Shown piece by piece: positions 1 through 12,580 of a DNA stretch of 64,000 nt. Position numbers and translations under genes: made by a program. Source of the stretch: Microthyrium microscopicum (Eukaryota; Ascomycota; Dothideomycetes; Microthyriales; Microthyriaceae); the NCBI GenBank assembly GCA_010405405.1, contig MU004241.1, forward strand, positions 1 through 64,000. Direction: 5' to 3'. The stretch's first letter is position 1; each line of letters begins with the position of its first letter. The notes beneath the pieces are model-generated. The model was given only the letters and a program-made list of their open reading frames with translations, was not told the origin of the DNA and did no database searches.

Positions 1-26
1 CCTAACCCTAACCCTAACCCAAACCA
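1..26 (+). repeat. Telomere end, CCCTAA repeats
   Basis: The window opens with about three and a half copies of CCCTAA, the C-rich strand of the TTAGGG telomere repeat read inward from a left chromosome end. The tract is short and probably trimmed by assembly. AT-rich subtelomeric repeats begin directly after it, with no spacer gene. Confidence 0.93.
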
Positions 27-2757
27 TATCTTTTACTTATAATACATCTCTATAACTATATTAAAATTTACGTATAGTTTAAAGAATATTTCCTTACTTA
101 GTAAGCTTCTCTATAAACTAATATCTTTACTTATAATACGTCTCTATAACTATATTAAAATTTATATATAGCTTAAAGAATATTTTCTTACTTAGTAAGC
201 TTCCTTACGAACTAGTATCTTTGCCTATAATACGTCTTTATAACTATACTAAAATCTATATATAGCTTAAAGAATATTTTCTTACTTAATAAGCTTCTCT
301 ATAAACTAATATCTTTACTTATAATATATTTCTATAACTATACTAAAATCTATATATAGCTTAAAGAATATTTCCTTACTTAGTAAACTTCTCTATAAAC
401 TAATATCTTTACTTATAATATATTTCTATAACTATACTAAAATCTACGTATAGCTTAAAGAATATTCTCTTACTAAATCTAGTAAGCTTTTCTATAAATT
501 AATATCTTTACTTATAATATATTTTTATAACTATACTAAAATCTATATATAGCTTACTTAAAGGAAGATATTATAAGTATAGTCCTTTTAAAGAATATTC
601 CTATACTAAATTTAGTAAGCTTCTCTATAAATTAATATCTTTACCTATAATATATACTTATAACTATACTAAAATCTATATATAGTCTACCTTAGGAGAG
701 ATATTATAAGTAAGTAGTCCTTATAAAGAATATTCCTTTACTAAATTTAGTAAGCTTCCTTATAAATTAATATCTTTACTTAAAATATAACTTTATAACT
801 ATACTAAAACTTATATATAGCCTACTAGACTCTTTTAAGTAAGCTATAGTATTAAATAAAGGCGCTATCTTACTAAATATTAATAACTTTATTATAAATA
901 AAAATAATTTCTACTACTAAAATAGAAGTTTAGAAGTTTAGAAGTTCTTAGAGTAGTATAGATTAGTAGTAATATACTATAAATTAGATATAGTAGGTAA
1001 TATTATTAAGAGTAGTATACTCCTTTAGGCTTACTATTAGATTAAATACTAATCTAATCTAGATATTAATTATTTAGTTATACTTATAATATTTATATTA
1101 TAAGCTATAGTAATAAGTTAAGCTAATTTATAAATTTCTATATATTTACTCTATTAAATATTAGATTTACTTATCTTACTTAGGACTTTTATACCTACTT
1201 TTATTAAATTCTATTTATTTTAAATTAATAGTTTATTTTATTTTATAATTCTATATCTTTTAGCTTACTTATATCTTAATTTAAATATTATTTATTATAT
1301 AAGATATTTACCTAATACTTTTTAAATTTTAGATATCCTTCTCTTAGTAAGTATATAAGCTATATTAAATTTCCTATACCTATTTAATATTTAATAATAG
1401 TAGATAGGAAGGAATAATATAGTAGGCTTTATATTTAAATTAAATAGCTATAGAAGTATACTATACTAGAAAATATAAGATTAAGAAATAGAGAGAGCCT
1501 TTTAACTAAGAAAACTTACTCTATAGTAATAGAACGTTATTTTTAAAGTAATACTTACTACTAGATTATTAAGATTTAGTATAGTAAGACTATATAAGTA
1601 CAAAACTACTATATAGTATAAGCTTAAATAATTACTATAAATTCTATACGATTTTAGGTTACGTAAAATAATAATTATTTAGCTAAATTAGCTAATTAAT
1701 TTTTCTATTCTTCTATAAAAGAACTAAAAAGTTATTATTTTCTTACTTATCTAGCTCTAGATATAGCTATAAAGTAGCTTAGGAAGACTTAGGTATATAT
1801 ACTACTTACTATATAAACTAGCTTAGTACTACTTAAATATAATAACTAGATTAAAGTTATAGTCTTACTCTTCCTTAATACTAAAAAATCTTACTTTACT
1901 AAACCTTTTCTACTATAATTCTATTACTTAATTATATTAGTTATACTTAATTTAATAAGAGAAAATGAACTTATATATAATTTAGCTCTATAGAATTATT
2001 ATATAGTAGTGCTAACTATCCTAGTACTAATCTTATATTATTTTCTTACTTTTTTTATATTCTTTATAGTATAGTATTTTATAATAGTAGGCTAGCCCCT
2101 TAGATATTTAAGTATAGATATATTTTATAAAATAATTAGTATCTATAAGGAATACTTATATATTTAGTATTAGTAGTTCTACTAATTAGTAAGCTAAATA
2201 GTATATATAATAGTTTAGTACGTAAGCTAAGGAATATAAGCCTACTAAAACGTAACTTTACCTTATATAATATATATAGAGAAGTCTAAAATACTCTATA
2301 TTAATGTCTTAAAGCTTACGTAATTACATTAAAAGCTAAATATTACTTTTAGGGATATAAATTAGTAGTAGAGAAGCGTTAAAAGACGTCGTAGCTAAAG
2401 GGATAGAAGTCTTTAGTAACTTAGACTTACTAAAAGTTAGTAAGGTAGTTATAAGTAAAAAGGACAACGTACTAAAATAATATTATTTAGTAAGGAATTA
2501 CGTCCTTCTTGCTACTAAGATATAACACCTAACTTAAAAGGATAATATATACAAAAGGAACAATACTACTAAAGGAATATTATAGCTAAAGCTTACCTAT
2601 AAAGTAATTTAGTAAGGAACTACTACTACTAAGCTTTACTAAACTTTACTATAATTATAAATTCCTAACTATACTTTTATTTTTTTAAGGAAGAAGCCTT
2701 ATAGTATTTACCTTAATTAAAACCTTTATATAGTATTATTTTATTTATTAAAGCTAT
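27..2757 (+). repeat. Subtelomeric macro-repeat, copy A (RIP-mutated)
   Basis: About 2.7 kb of extremely AT-rich DNA with almost no CpA or TpG and very many TpA, the signature of RIP. The first part (to about 823) is a tandem array of a roughly 93-bp unit recognisable by the words 'aactaatatcttta', 'ctataactatactaaaat' and 'agcttaaagaatatt'. The rest is a non-tandem body of about 1.93 kb. The body reappears from about 3,731 and 6,633, giving a macro-repeat period near 2.9 kb. No open reading frame survives. A motif with three 'agaagttt'-type repeats lies near 924-951 and resembles the terminal repeat of the element at 34,560-49,854. Confidence 0.88.
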
Positions 2758-5659
2758 TTTAGGAGAAATATTATAAGTATAGTCTTCCTAAAGAATATTT
2801 CCTTACTAAATTTAGTAAACTTCTCTATAAACTAATATCTTTATCTATAATATATTCTTATAACTATACTAAAATCTATATATAGCTTAAAGAATATTTC
2901 TTTACTTAGTAAGCTTTTTTATAAACTAATATCTTTTACCTATAATACGTCTCTATAACTATACTAAAATCTATATATAGTTTAAAGAATATTTCCTTAT
3001 TTAATAAGCTTTTCTATAAACTAATATCTTTACTTATAATATATCTTTATAACTATACTAAAATCTATATATAGCTTAAAGAATATTTCTTTACTTAGTA
3101 AGCTTTCCTATAAACTAGTATCTTTACTTATAAGTAATACGTCTTTATAACTATACTAAAATCTATATATAGCTTAAAAAATATTTCTTTACTTAATAAG
3201 CTTTTTTATAAACTAATATCTTTACTTATAATATATTCTTATAACTATACTAAAATCTATATATAGCTTAAAGAATATTCCTTTATTTAGTAAGCTTTTC
3301 TATAAACTAATATCTTTACTTATAATATATCTCTATAACTATACTAAAATCTATATATAGCTTAGAGAATATTTCCTTACTAAATCTAATAAGCTTTCTT
3401 ATAAATTAATATTTTTACTTATAATATATTTCTATAACTATACTAAAATCTACGTATAGCCTACCTAAAGAAAAATATTATAAGTATAGTCTTTCTAAAG
3501 AATATTCCTATACTAAATTTAATAAGCTTCCTTATAAATTAATATCTTTATTTATAATATATATCTATAACTATACTAAAATCTACGTATAGCCTACCTT
3601 AAGAGAGATATTATAAGTAAGTAGTTCTTATAAAGAATATTTCCTTACTAAATTTAGTAAGCTTTCTTATAAACTAATATTTTTACTTAAAATATAACTT
3701 TATAACTATACTAAAACCTATATATAGCCTACTAGACCCTTCTAAGTAAGCTATAGTATTAAATAAAGGCGCTACCTTACTAAATATTAATAACTTTATT
3801 ATAAATAAAGATAATTTCTACTACTAAAATAGAAGTTTAAAAGTTTAGAAGTTCTTAGAGTAGTATAAGTTAGTAGTAATATATTATAAGTTAGACGTAG
3901 TAGGTAATATTATTAAGAGTAGTATGCTTCTTTAGGCTTACTATTAGATTAAATACTAATCTAATCTAGATATTAATTATTTAGTTATACTTATAATATT
4001 TATATCGTAAGCTATAGTAGTAAATTAAGCTAATTTATAAATCTCTATATATTTACTTTATTAAATATTAGATTTACTTATCTTACTTAAGACTTTTATA
4101 CCTACTTCTATTAAATTCTATCTATTCTAAATTAATAGTTTATCTTATTTTATAATTCTATATCTTTTAGCTTACTTATATCTTAATTTAAATATTATTT
4201 ATTATATAAGATATTTACTTAATACTTTTTAAATCTTAGATACCTTTCTCTTAATAAGTATATAGGCTATATTAAATCTCTTATACCTATCTAATATTTA
4301 ATAATAGTAGATAGAAAGGAATAGTATAATAGGCTTTATATTTAAATTAGATAGCTATAGAAGCATACTATACTAGAGAATATAGAATTAAGAAATAGAA
4401 AAAGCTTTTTAACTAAGAAGACTTACTCTATAGTAGTAGAACGTTATTCCTAAAGTAATACTTACTACTAGATTATTAAGATTTAGTATAATAAAACTAC
4501 GTAAGTACAAAACTACTATATAGTATAAGCTTAAATAATTACTATAAATTCTATATAATTTTAAATTACGTAAAATAATAATTATTTAGCTAAATTAGCT
4601 AATTAATTTTTCTATTCTTCTATAAAAGAGCTAAAAAGTTATTATTCTTCTACTTACCTAGCTCTAGATATAGTTATAAAGTAGCTTAAAAAAACTTAAG
4701 TACGCGTACTACTTACTATATAAACTAACTTAGCGCTACTTAGATATAATAACTAGATTAGAGTTATAGTCTTACTTTTCCTTAATACTAAAAAATTTTA
4801 CTTTACTAAATCTTTTCTACTATAATTCTATTGCCTAATTATATTAGTTATACTTAATTTAATAAGAAAAGATAAACTTATATATAATTTAGCTCTATAA
4901 AATTATTATATAGTAGTACTAACTATCTTAGTACTAATCTTATACTATTTTCTTACTTTTTTTATATTCTTTATAGTATAGTATTCTATAATAGTAGACT
5001 AGCCTCTTAGATATTTAAGTATAGATACGTTTTATAAAATAATTAGTATCTATAAGAAATACTTATATATTTAGTATTAGTAGTTCTACTAATTAGTAAG
5101 CTAAATAGTATATATAATAGTTTAGTACGTAAGCTAAGGAATATAGGCCTATTAAAACGTAACTTTACCTTATATAATATATATAAAGAAGTTTAAAATA
5201 CTCTATATTAATATCTTAAAGCTTACGTAATTATATTAAAAGCTAAATATTACTTTTAGAAATATAAATTAGTAGTAGAAAAGTATTAGAAGACGTTATA
5301 GCTAAAGGGATAGAAGTCTTTAGTAACTTAGACTTACTAGAAGTTAGTAAGATAGTTATAAGTAAAAAGAACAACGTACTAGAATAATATTATTTAGTAA
5401 AAAATTACACTCTTCTTACTATTAAAATATAACGCCTAACCTAAAGGAATAATATATATAAAAGGAATAATACTACTAAAGGAACATTATAGCTAAGGCT
5501 TACTTATAAGGTAATTTAGTAAAGAACTACTACTACTAAGCTTTACTAAACTTTACTATAGTCGTAAATTCCTAACTATACTTTTATCCTTTTAAGGAAA
5601 AAGTCCTATAGTATTTACTCTAATTAAAACCTTTACGTAGTATTATTTTATTTATTAAA
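2758..5659 (+). repeat. Subtelomeric macro-repeat, copy B (RIP-mutated)
   Basis: Second tandem copy of the macro-repeat. The array part runs to about 3,730 and holds about ten degenerate ~93-bp units. The body runs from about 3,731 to 5,659 and matches 824-2,757 almost base for base, apart from C/T and G/A differences. Those transition-only differences are what independent RIP of each copy produces. No coding capacity remains. Confidence 0.88.
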
Positions 5660-7215
5660 GCTATTTTAGAAGAGATATTATAAGTATAGTCTTTCTAAAG
5701 AATATTTCCTTACTAAATTTAGTAAGCTTTTCTACAAACTAATATTTTTACTTATAATATATTCCTATAACTATACTAAAATCTACGTATAGCTTAAAGA
5801 ATATTTCCTTATTTAATAAGCTTTTTTATAAACTAATATCTTTTATCTATAATATATTCTTATAACTATACTAAAATCTATATATAGTTTAAAGAATATT
5901 CCTTTACTTAGTAAGCTTTTTTATAAACTAATATCTTTATCTATAATATATCTTTATAACTATACTAAAATCTATATATAGCTTAAAGAATATTTCCTTA
6001 CTTAGTAAGCTTCTTTACAAACTAGTATCTTTACCTATAATACGTCCTTATAACTATACTAAAATCTATATATAGCTTAAAGAATATTTTCTTACTTAGT
6101 AAGCTTCCCTATAAACTAATATCTTTATCTATAATACGTCTTTATAACTATACTAAAATCTATATATAGCTTAAAAAATATTTCCTTACTTAGTAAGCTT
6201 TTCTATAAACTAATATTTTTACTTATAATATATCTTTATAACTATACTAAAATCTATATATAGCTTAAAAAATATTCTTTTACTAAATCTAGTAAGCTTC
6301 TCTATAAATTAATATTTTTACTTATAATATATTCTTATAACTATATTAAAATCTATATATAGCCTACCTAAGGGAAAATATTATAAGTATAGTCCTCTTA
6401 AAAAATATTTCTATATTAAATTTAGTAAACTTCTTTACGAATTAATATCTTTACTTATAATATATATTTATAACTATACTAAAATCTACGTATAGCTTAC
6501 TTTAAGAAAGATATTATAAGTAAGTAGTCTTTATAAAGAATATTTCTTTACTAAATTTAGTAAGCTTCTTTATAAACTAATATCTTTATCTAAAATATAA
6601 CTCTATAACTATACTAAAACCTACGTATAGCTTACTAAACTCTTTTAAGTAAGCTATAGTATTAAATAAAGGCGCTACCTTACTAAATATTAGTAACTCT
6701 ATTATAAATAAAAATAATTTTTACTACTAAAATAGAAGTTTAGAAGTTTAGAAGTTCTTAGAGTAGTATAAGTTAGTAGTAATATACTATAAGTTAGATA
6801 TAGTAAGTAATATTATTAAGAGTAGCGTACTCCTTTAGGCTTATTATTAGATTAAATACTAATCTAATCTAGATATTAATTATTTAGTTATACTTATAAT
6901 ATTTATATTATAAGCTATAGTAGTAAGTTAAGCTAATTTATAAATTCTTATATATTTATTCTATTAAATATTAGATTTACTTATCTTACTTAAGACTTTT
7001 GTACCTACTTCTATTAAATTTTATCTATTCTAAATTAATAGTTCATCTTATTTTGTAATTCTATATCTTTTAGCTTACTTGCATCTTAATTTAAATATTA
7101 TTTATTATATAAGATATTTACTTAATACTTTTCAAATCTCAGATGCCCTCCTCTTAGTAAGTATACGGGCTATATTAAATCTCCTACGCCCATCCGATAT
7201 TTAATAATAGTAGAT
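5660..7215 (+). repeat. Subtelomeric macro-repeat, copy C (truncated)
   Basis: Third tandem copy. It has a full array (to about 6,632), but the body is cut off after about 580 bp where it joins normal-GC sequence near 7,215. The last 150-200 bp still contain CpA, TpG and CC words that are TA in copies A and B, so mutation intensity fades toward the junction. Confidence 0.85.
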
Positions 7216-8736
7216 AGGAAAACGGGAAAGCCGCAATGATTTGAGGCTGGCAAAGCGAAGGAGGAGTGTCCATACGCACTCTCTGGACTGACCATACTGA
7301 CATTGGTTAATAGTTACCGCGTGGCCAGCAAGAAAAACCTGGAAAATTCAAGACCTTAGACGTTAACGCTCGTTAGCATCGGAACGACAATCCTCGAGAC
7401 TTGAAGCTGACTCTCTTGAGGGTTCTCCGCCTGCGTATTTGAGTCTCGCACCGAAAAGGCTCAAGTATGAATGGTATTTCCTTTCCACTGCATTCAGTAC
7501 TATATCAATCACAGCATCGGGATCGTACGTCAAGGCAAGGCTGTTCTATAAATGGTTTCAAGGTTCGTAAAACTGCGTTAACAGAAGTCATGCTTTCCAA
7601 TCACTTACGACCGTGAGAGTCAAACCGATATTGCAAGAACATGAGTTGGTTCAGTGTATTTCTAATGTTACCTTTCTTGGGACCAACATGCGCCCTGGAA
7701 ATGACGTATGGGGTCGTAATCTAAACTGTATGGATACACTTCACTATGACTTTCCCGCTTTGAAGACCAGTTGAAAGAGACAGTCAAATTTGAAAACAGT
7801 TGGCTCACCCAAAAAGTTGCTACCACAGCTCTCGCCATTAAACATGTCGCCACGGCGGTCATTTCGTGGAAAACTCAGCTTGCAGAAAGATGTTCAGAAA
7901 CTACCGATAAGTTGACGTTAGAATATAATGCTTCTGTGCCTAAGATTTCCGCACAAGAAATTCGCATGCAAGAGACACAATACGCATTCAAGCAGTTGAT
8001 AACCAAATTCGAAACGGCTGCTAGAGATCACGTCGAGCGGGAAGGTCTGGGCTCTGTCGCTGTATCTCTTGAAAATACATTGATGTTTACTCCACGGGTG
8101 AAAGAAGAAAGCTTCCATGTCAGGTGTTGCGCTGCATTAAACACCAGTTCCTCTGCTTGAGTATTCTTTGATAAGATCAAAACTGCAGCAGCTGGAAAAG
8201 TCGATTCGAAATATATATTCGCAAGTGGACTGCCATATACGTCTCAGCAGATGACTTCAAAACTCGGGTCAATTCATTGTTGAAAACCCCGAGAACCGCA
8301 CCAGATAGTAAAGAATTATCCAGCATTGACAAAGACAAGTGAGTAGGATTAAGCCTTTGCGTACCACCTTTTGCGACTGTCGGTGTATATTCTTTGCTGC
8401 GTCTCTGTCGAACAACAGGCAATGCAACATCCAATGTTGTAGCGTTGCGTGCCGTCGCAAATGACTGAGACTTCCAGATTATATCCATGTGTTGACGCCT
8501 GCAACTCGGTGTCTAATGCCTATTGAAGAGCTATGCGTGGACGTCTGCGCGAGCGGCTGAGGCCATAACCCTCCACATACTTAGAAAATCATGCTGACTA
8601 ACATTTTACATATTCATAGAGCTTTGTGATACAGATGAGCTGAGGCAAAACTCTGAAGAACTTCGTGGGCATTGCAACTCCTTTACGGCTCTCATTTAAG
8701 AGTACAGTACAACCAGCGGCTTCCTCAGTGATCCAA
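7216..8736. other. Gene-poor stretch with coding debris
   Basis: Normal-GC sequence without an intact gene. A reading frame on the plus strand at about 7,771-8,160 encodes an amphipathic, coding-looking stretch of about 130 residues, but it has no convincing start context or splice sites and is followed by stops in all frames. It looks like the remains of an exon. I recognise no family. Confidence 0.4.
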
Positions 8737-9890
8737 AATGCAAGCAGATCTAAAAAGCATAACCCGACAACTGGCCAACATGAACATCACTACTCCCGAT
8801 CAAGTTGACTCATCCCATTGCCTGTACCTGTTCCATCGGTTTTACGCGGAGACCTACAATAGTCAGAAGCTTCAGCTACTTTAGGAACCTGCAAGTACGG
8901 CCAGAGGTCTCCGTGCAATCAACTAGGGGCTCGATGACTACCTTCTTCCCGGTTTTGAGTTTGAATCTCTTGGTTATATCCCAATTGACACCCTGCTGGA
9001 AGAAGCAAGGATTCTTAGGAGCCAGCTTGATCGCTATCAAAAGGACGAAAGGTACAATCAAGTCGTGGCAACTCGCTTCAAGTTGTATCTCTCGTCTGTT
9101 TATCCGTTTTTCCCGGAAGATGTCTAAGGGCAGAATAAAAGTCCCAAGCCAAACGATGCTCAATAAGTCGATAGAGAGAAACTGGATCCACAGGAACAGG
9201 ATAGCCGGAAGAAAGGTCATTGCTTCGATTTCGATGGCACTCTGCGCATGATCTGGAAGTGCAACGCGCTCAGCGATGGTCGGCGAGATGTTCGCATGAA
9301 CAGCTTCTCCGTCTATTTTGAGGGGCTGTATTCCAGAGTCGCCCTGGTGAACCCGAAGATTAGGCAGTGAATCTTTGCACCACATTGAATGGTATCATCT
9401 CAACTGTAGTCTGCCAGTTGATCGCATGTTCTCCTTCTTTCCTATGACAGGCAAGCTCAATACTGCTGTCGTGAACGAGTCAGCTACCCAGGCCGTATCT
9501 GACAAAGGCGTTAAACACTACACTCGCTTCATGCTGTCTCCATTTTTAACCTAGACGGTAGAAGTCGTCCAAGACGATGTCGATTTGTCAAGTGATACCA
9601 ACATCAGGATGGAACATGAGATTCATGATCGAGCCAATACGGGCAACCTTAATAGTAACATGTATTAGTGGTGAGGATACCGATAGACTCATTCTGAGGA
9701 TATTGTTGTCGATGCTGAGAAGCTGAACTGTTTGCCGGTAACAGGATGGCAACGACGAAGACTATATGTTGTACTCGAAAGTGACTGAGTCTTATTCGAT
9801 CATCTAGCTACTGAAATTGAGCTTGACCTTCTGACTGCGCTTTATACCAGTCGAAATCTGTTTGCCTCTCTCAATTCAACCTGCTAAGTT
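8737..9890 (+). pseudogene. Degraded protein-coding gene, family not recognised
   Basis: From the ATG at 8,737 one plus-strand frame reads in a strongly coding-like way for more than 300 codons but is interrupted by several TAG/TAA codons, the first at 8,882-8,884. After the second stop the frame gives sensible acidic/aromatic protein sequence, including the words 'LPGFEFESLGYIPIDTLL' and 'FDFDGTL', and continues past 9,385 with further stops. TAG and TAA are what CAG, CAA and TGG become by C-to-T or G-to-A change, so RIP or leakage from the neighbouring repeats is plausible. The last word resembles a HAD-type DxDGT motif, but one motif is not enough to name a family. Confidence 0.5.
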
Positions 9891-12580
9891 GTCTAACGAT
9901 GTGGGTCAATTGTCTCGCCGTTCATTACGATTGACCTTTCGCCGGCGTCAATGCTCTTTAGAAATTGGTCTCCGCGTAGTAACATCATGAGCTAGAGACT
10001 ATGCACGGAAATACAAATGACTGATGGAAGAGTTTTACGATACAGTTTGGCCTAGATTACTGCATTATTCGACCCCTTCATTCATGGAACAGAGCGTTGA
10101 GTGGGCTCATTTCCCACCAGTTCGTGCTCCCCTTTCCTGATAGAGATGGGTACGACGGCTGGCCACCAAGTGCTCCGCAACCCTCGTTTCTGTTCCCTCT
10201 GATATGCTCCTTCATAGCTTGATCAACCCGACCTCCATGGAAAGTCGCAACTTCTACCAATTCAGTAAGCTGGCCAGATATGTATTTGATACTAAATTGT
10301 CCTGTGATCATCCAGATATCTACTATATGAATCGCCAAGATGAATCGGTATAGCCAATGAAAACATCGGGAAAGCATCAGTTGATGCCTAGTGGTTCATA
10401 ATGCCTATTTCACATATCTGACTGTGCTATTTGGCTGCTTGATCCGAGCGATATACAGCAAAGGTACCCCAACCCATATTTGAATCATGCAGGTGCTCAT
10501 CGCGAATCCATCATAACGGTATACGCAACTAACTGTCAGAAGCTTGACCAAATGAAGAGAAACAACCCGTTTGAACATTACCAATCTCACGATGAATAAT
10601 CTCTCTCACCTTAGCAGTGAAATCAAAAGATATAGCCGAGCGTAAAAAGTTTTCCTAGTGATAATAATTTACAGGCGACTTGAGGGCTAGGAAAATAAGA
10701 TCATCTCCATACTATCGCACTCTACTGGCTTCCTCTTTCCTTCAAAGGGTGTATTCCAAGTGGGGATTGTGTCGTCTTCGGTCCCCCTACAGTCCCAATC
10801 CGCCTTATGAGGTCTTTTCCCAGTTCGATTGTTGAAGGACTAACCCGAGAAGTATAGTTGAATCCCTTCCAATCTTATCCAAAGTAGCTCAAATCGACAA
10901 TGCCATGGGAGAGAATGGGCGTCTTTCGGGATTTGTGAGATGTTGGGGCTCGCATGGGTCTGGAATAAGGAATAGATGTTAGCTAGAAAAGGCCCTGGAG
11001 CAGAGTACAAATTTGTAGTCACAGCTTGTTGCAAGGCAGGAGATATCAGTTCTATGTACCTACGTATAACAAGTTGTACTGGAACACACGCCAGTGCCTT
11101 GACCGCTTCTCGGATCCAAAAGAATTGATGTTGGTTTGCATGGCTTCGCGGTCACTAGAATAGAATATTTCCCAACTCCATCAAATTTGGCCTTCTGAAT
11201 CTGTCCCGAGGAAGTTATTCGATTTTCATGGTTTCCGGTGTCTATAGCAAGCTTTCTATGCCGCAGTGGCTATCGGAGCGACTAGAGACGCTCGCCAAAG
11301 AATGGGGAAGATATTCGCGTGATTCCAGAGCGCTATTGGGAAAGCGCATTGTGGCTCGGCGAGATGACGCGAATATTTTCCCGACGCTGGCTGCTGTCTT
11401 ATGCTTCGCAATCCAAGCATGTCTAGCCAGTCATAATCTATACTTTCTTCATCTTGAGACCGTTCGTCGACGACTCACATGGGAGCCAGTGATGAAATCA
11501 GTTCCCTTTCCGGGCCGGCCGAATTGACTAGAAGATGTGCAGCATATAGCACTGATCCAATTTACGAAGGCATGAACAAAGACCCGCAACTAGCTCATAA
11601 ATGCTCGAAGTGATTATGAAAGCTGATACTCAGCCCGATATTGATCACGCTTTCCTCTTTTCCGTGCGCCCTTCCTTTCCTCTCCTCGATGAAACTCTAT
11701 TCGGGCAAGCTGATGCGCTTCGCTTCGTCTTAAAAACGAACTGTAAGAGGAGTTCTACATGACATGCCCAAAAGAGGTTGACCGACGGTTCTACGTCAAG
11801 AACATCAAATCTTAAGCCACTAGTATGTAAGTTGCCATTTGTTGAGGAGAAGGCAAAGCGATTGACACTTCTCATTCTCACTGGTATATGATGAGCGGCT
11901 GGTTATAGTTTCGTTGCCCGTATTACTTTCTGTCGATCGTGTCTTTTGGAGATGCATCACCGGCTTCTAGAGTCATCGCTTATCATAGAAGAAATTTCTT
12001 TAGGCAATGAATATCAGACATGTCTGGAGCATTGCTGAACTGTCACACGACCTGAAAGCGAATAGAGAAACCAATGCTATGTCCAGGCTTTGTGGCTAGC
12101 TCAGATTGCTCGCATACGCATCAACCAATGATACAGTCTGGCCGGTACAGTATCAAGGGCGATGATTGTCGCTGACGACCTCACGAGCTGCGAAGAACAG
12201 AATGTTAGCCCCAACGAAAGTGTCAAAACAGAATGATCAAACGGGGTGTCGCACGTAATAAGTGATGATATCATGATGGAGGCCTAGTTCTCTCTCGGGA
12301 GATAGCTTTCAGACCTAAGTACTACATCAACTATCATCTTGAACCACCAGGAGGCTCAACTATCAGCGTGATCCAATGAAGAAGAAAGGTAGCGGCCAAT
12401 AAAGCACTCGATAACAGAGGGCCGCGCCTGGGCACCATTAAAATTGATGGGAGTACACCTTTTGTTCTGCGATGCAGTTGGGTGCTACGGAGTAGGTTAT
12501 GGCGACTTCGTCACGAATTAGAAGCAGCGGAAAACGCAGACAGAAAACGCAGACACCATTGAACTAGTAAACATACAATT
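9891..12580. other. Gene-poor stretch with further coding debris
   Basis: No intact gene. Around 10,057-10,700 the plus strand again shows coding-like words (for example at 10,217-10,360) broken by stops, probably another dead gene. A 99-codon frame at 11,228-11,527 (+) has no recognisable domain. A 16-bp inverted repeat with one mismatch pairs 11,305-11,320 with 11,367-11,382. Nothing else stands out. Confidence 0.4.

Noticed and set aside
27-7215. CRISPR-like array because of regular ~93-bp repeats
   Set aside because: Repeats and spacers are not separable, the whole unit repeats, and the sequence is a fungal subtelomere with RIP signature.
8876-9385. 169-codon minus-strand frame with hydrophobic stretches
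   Set aside because: It is antisense to the better coding frame of the degraded gene at 8,737-9,890. The hydrophobic run is what the complement of charged codons gives, and there is no domain or good start.
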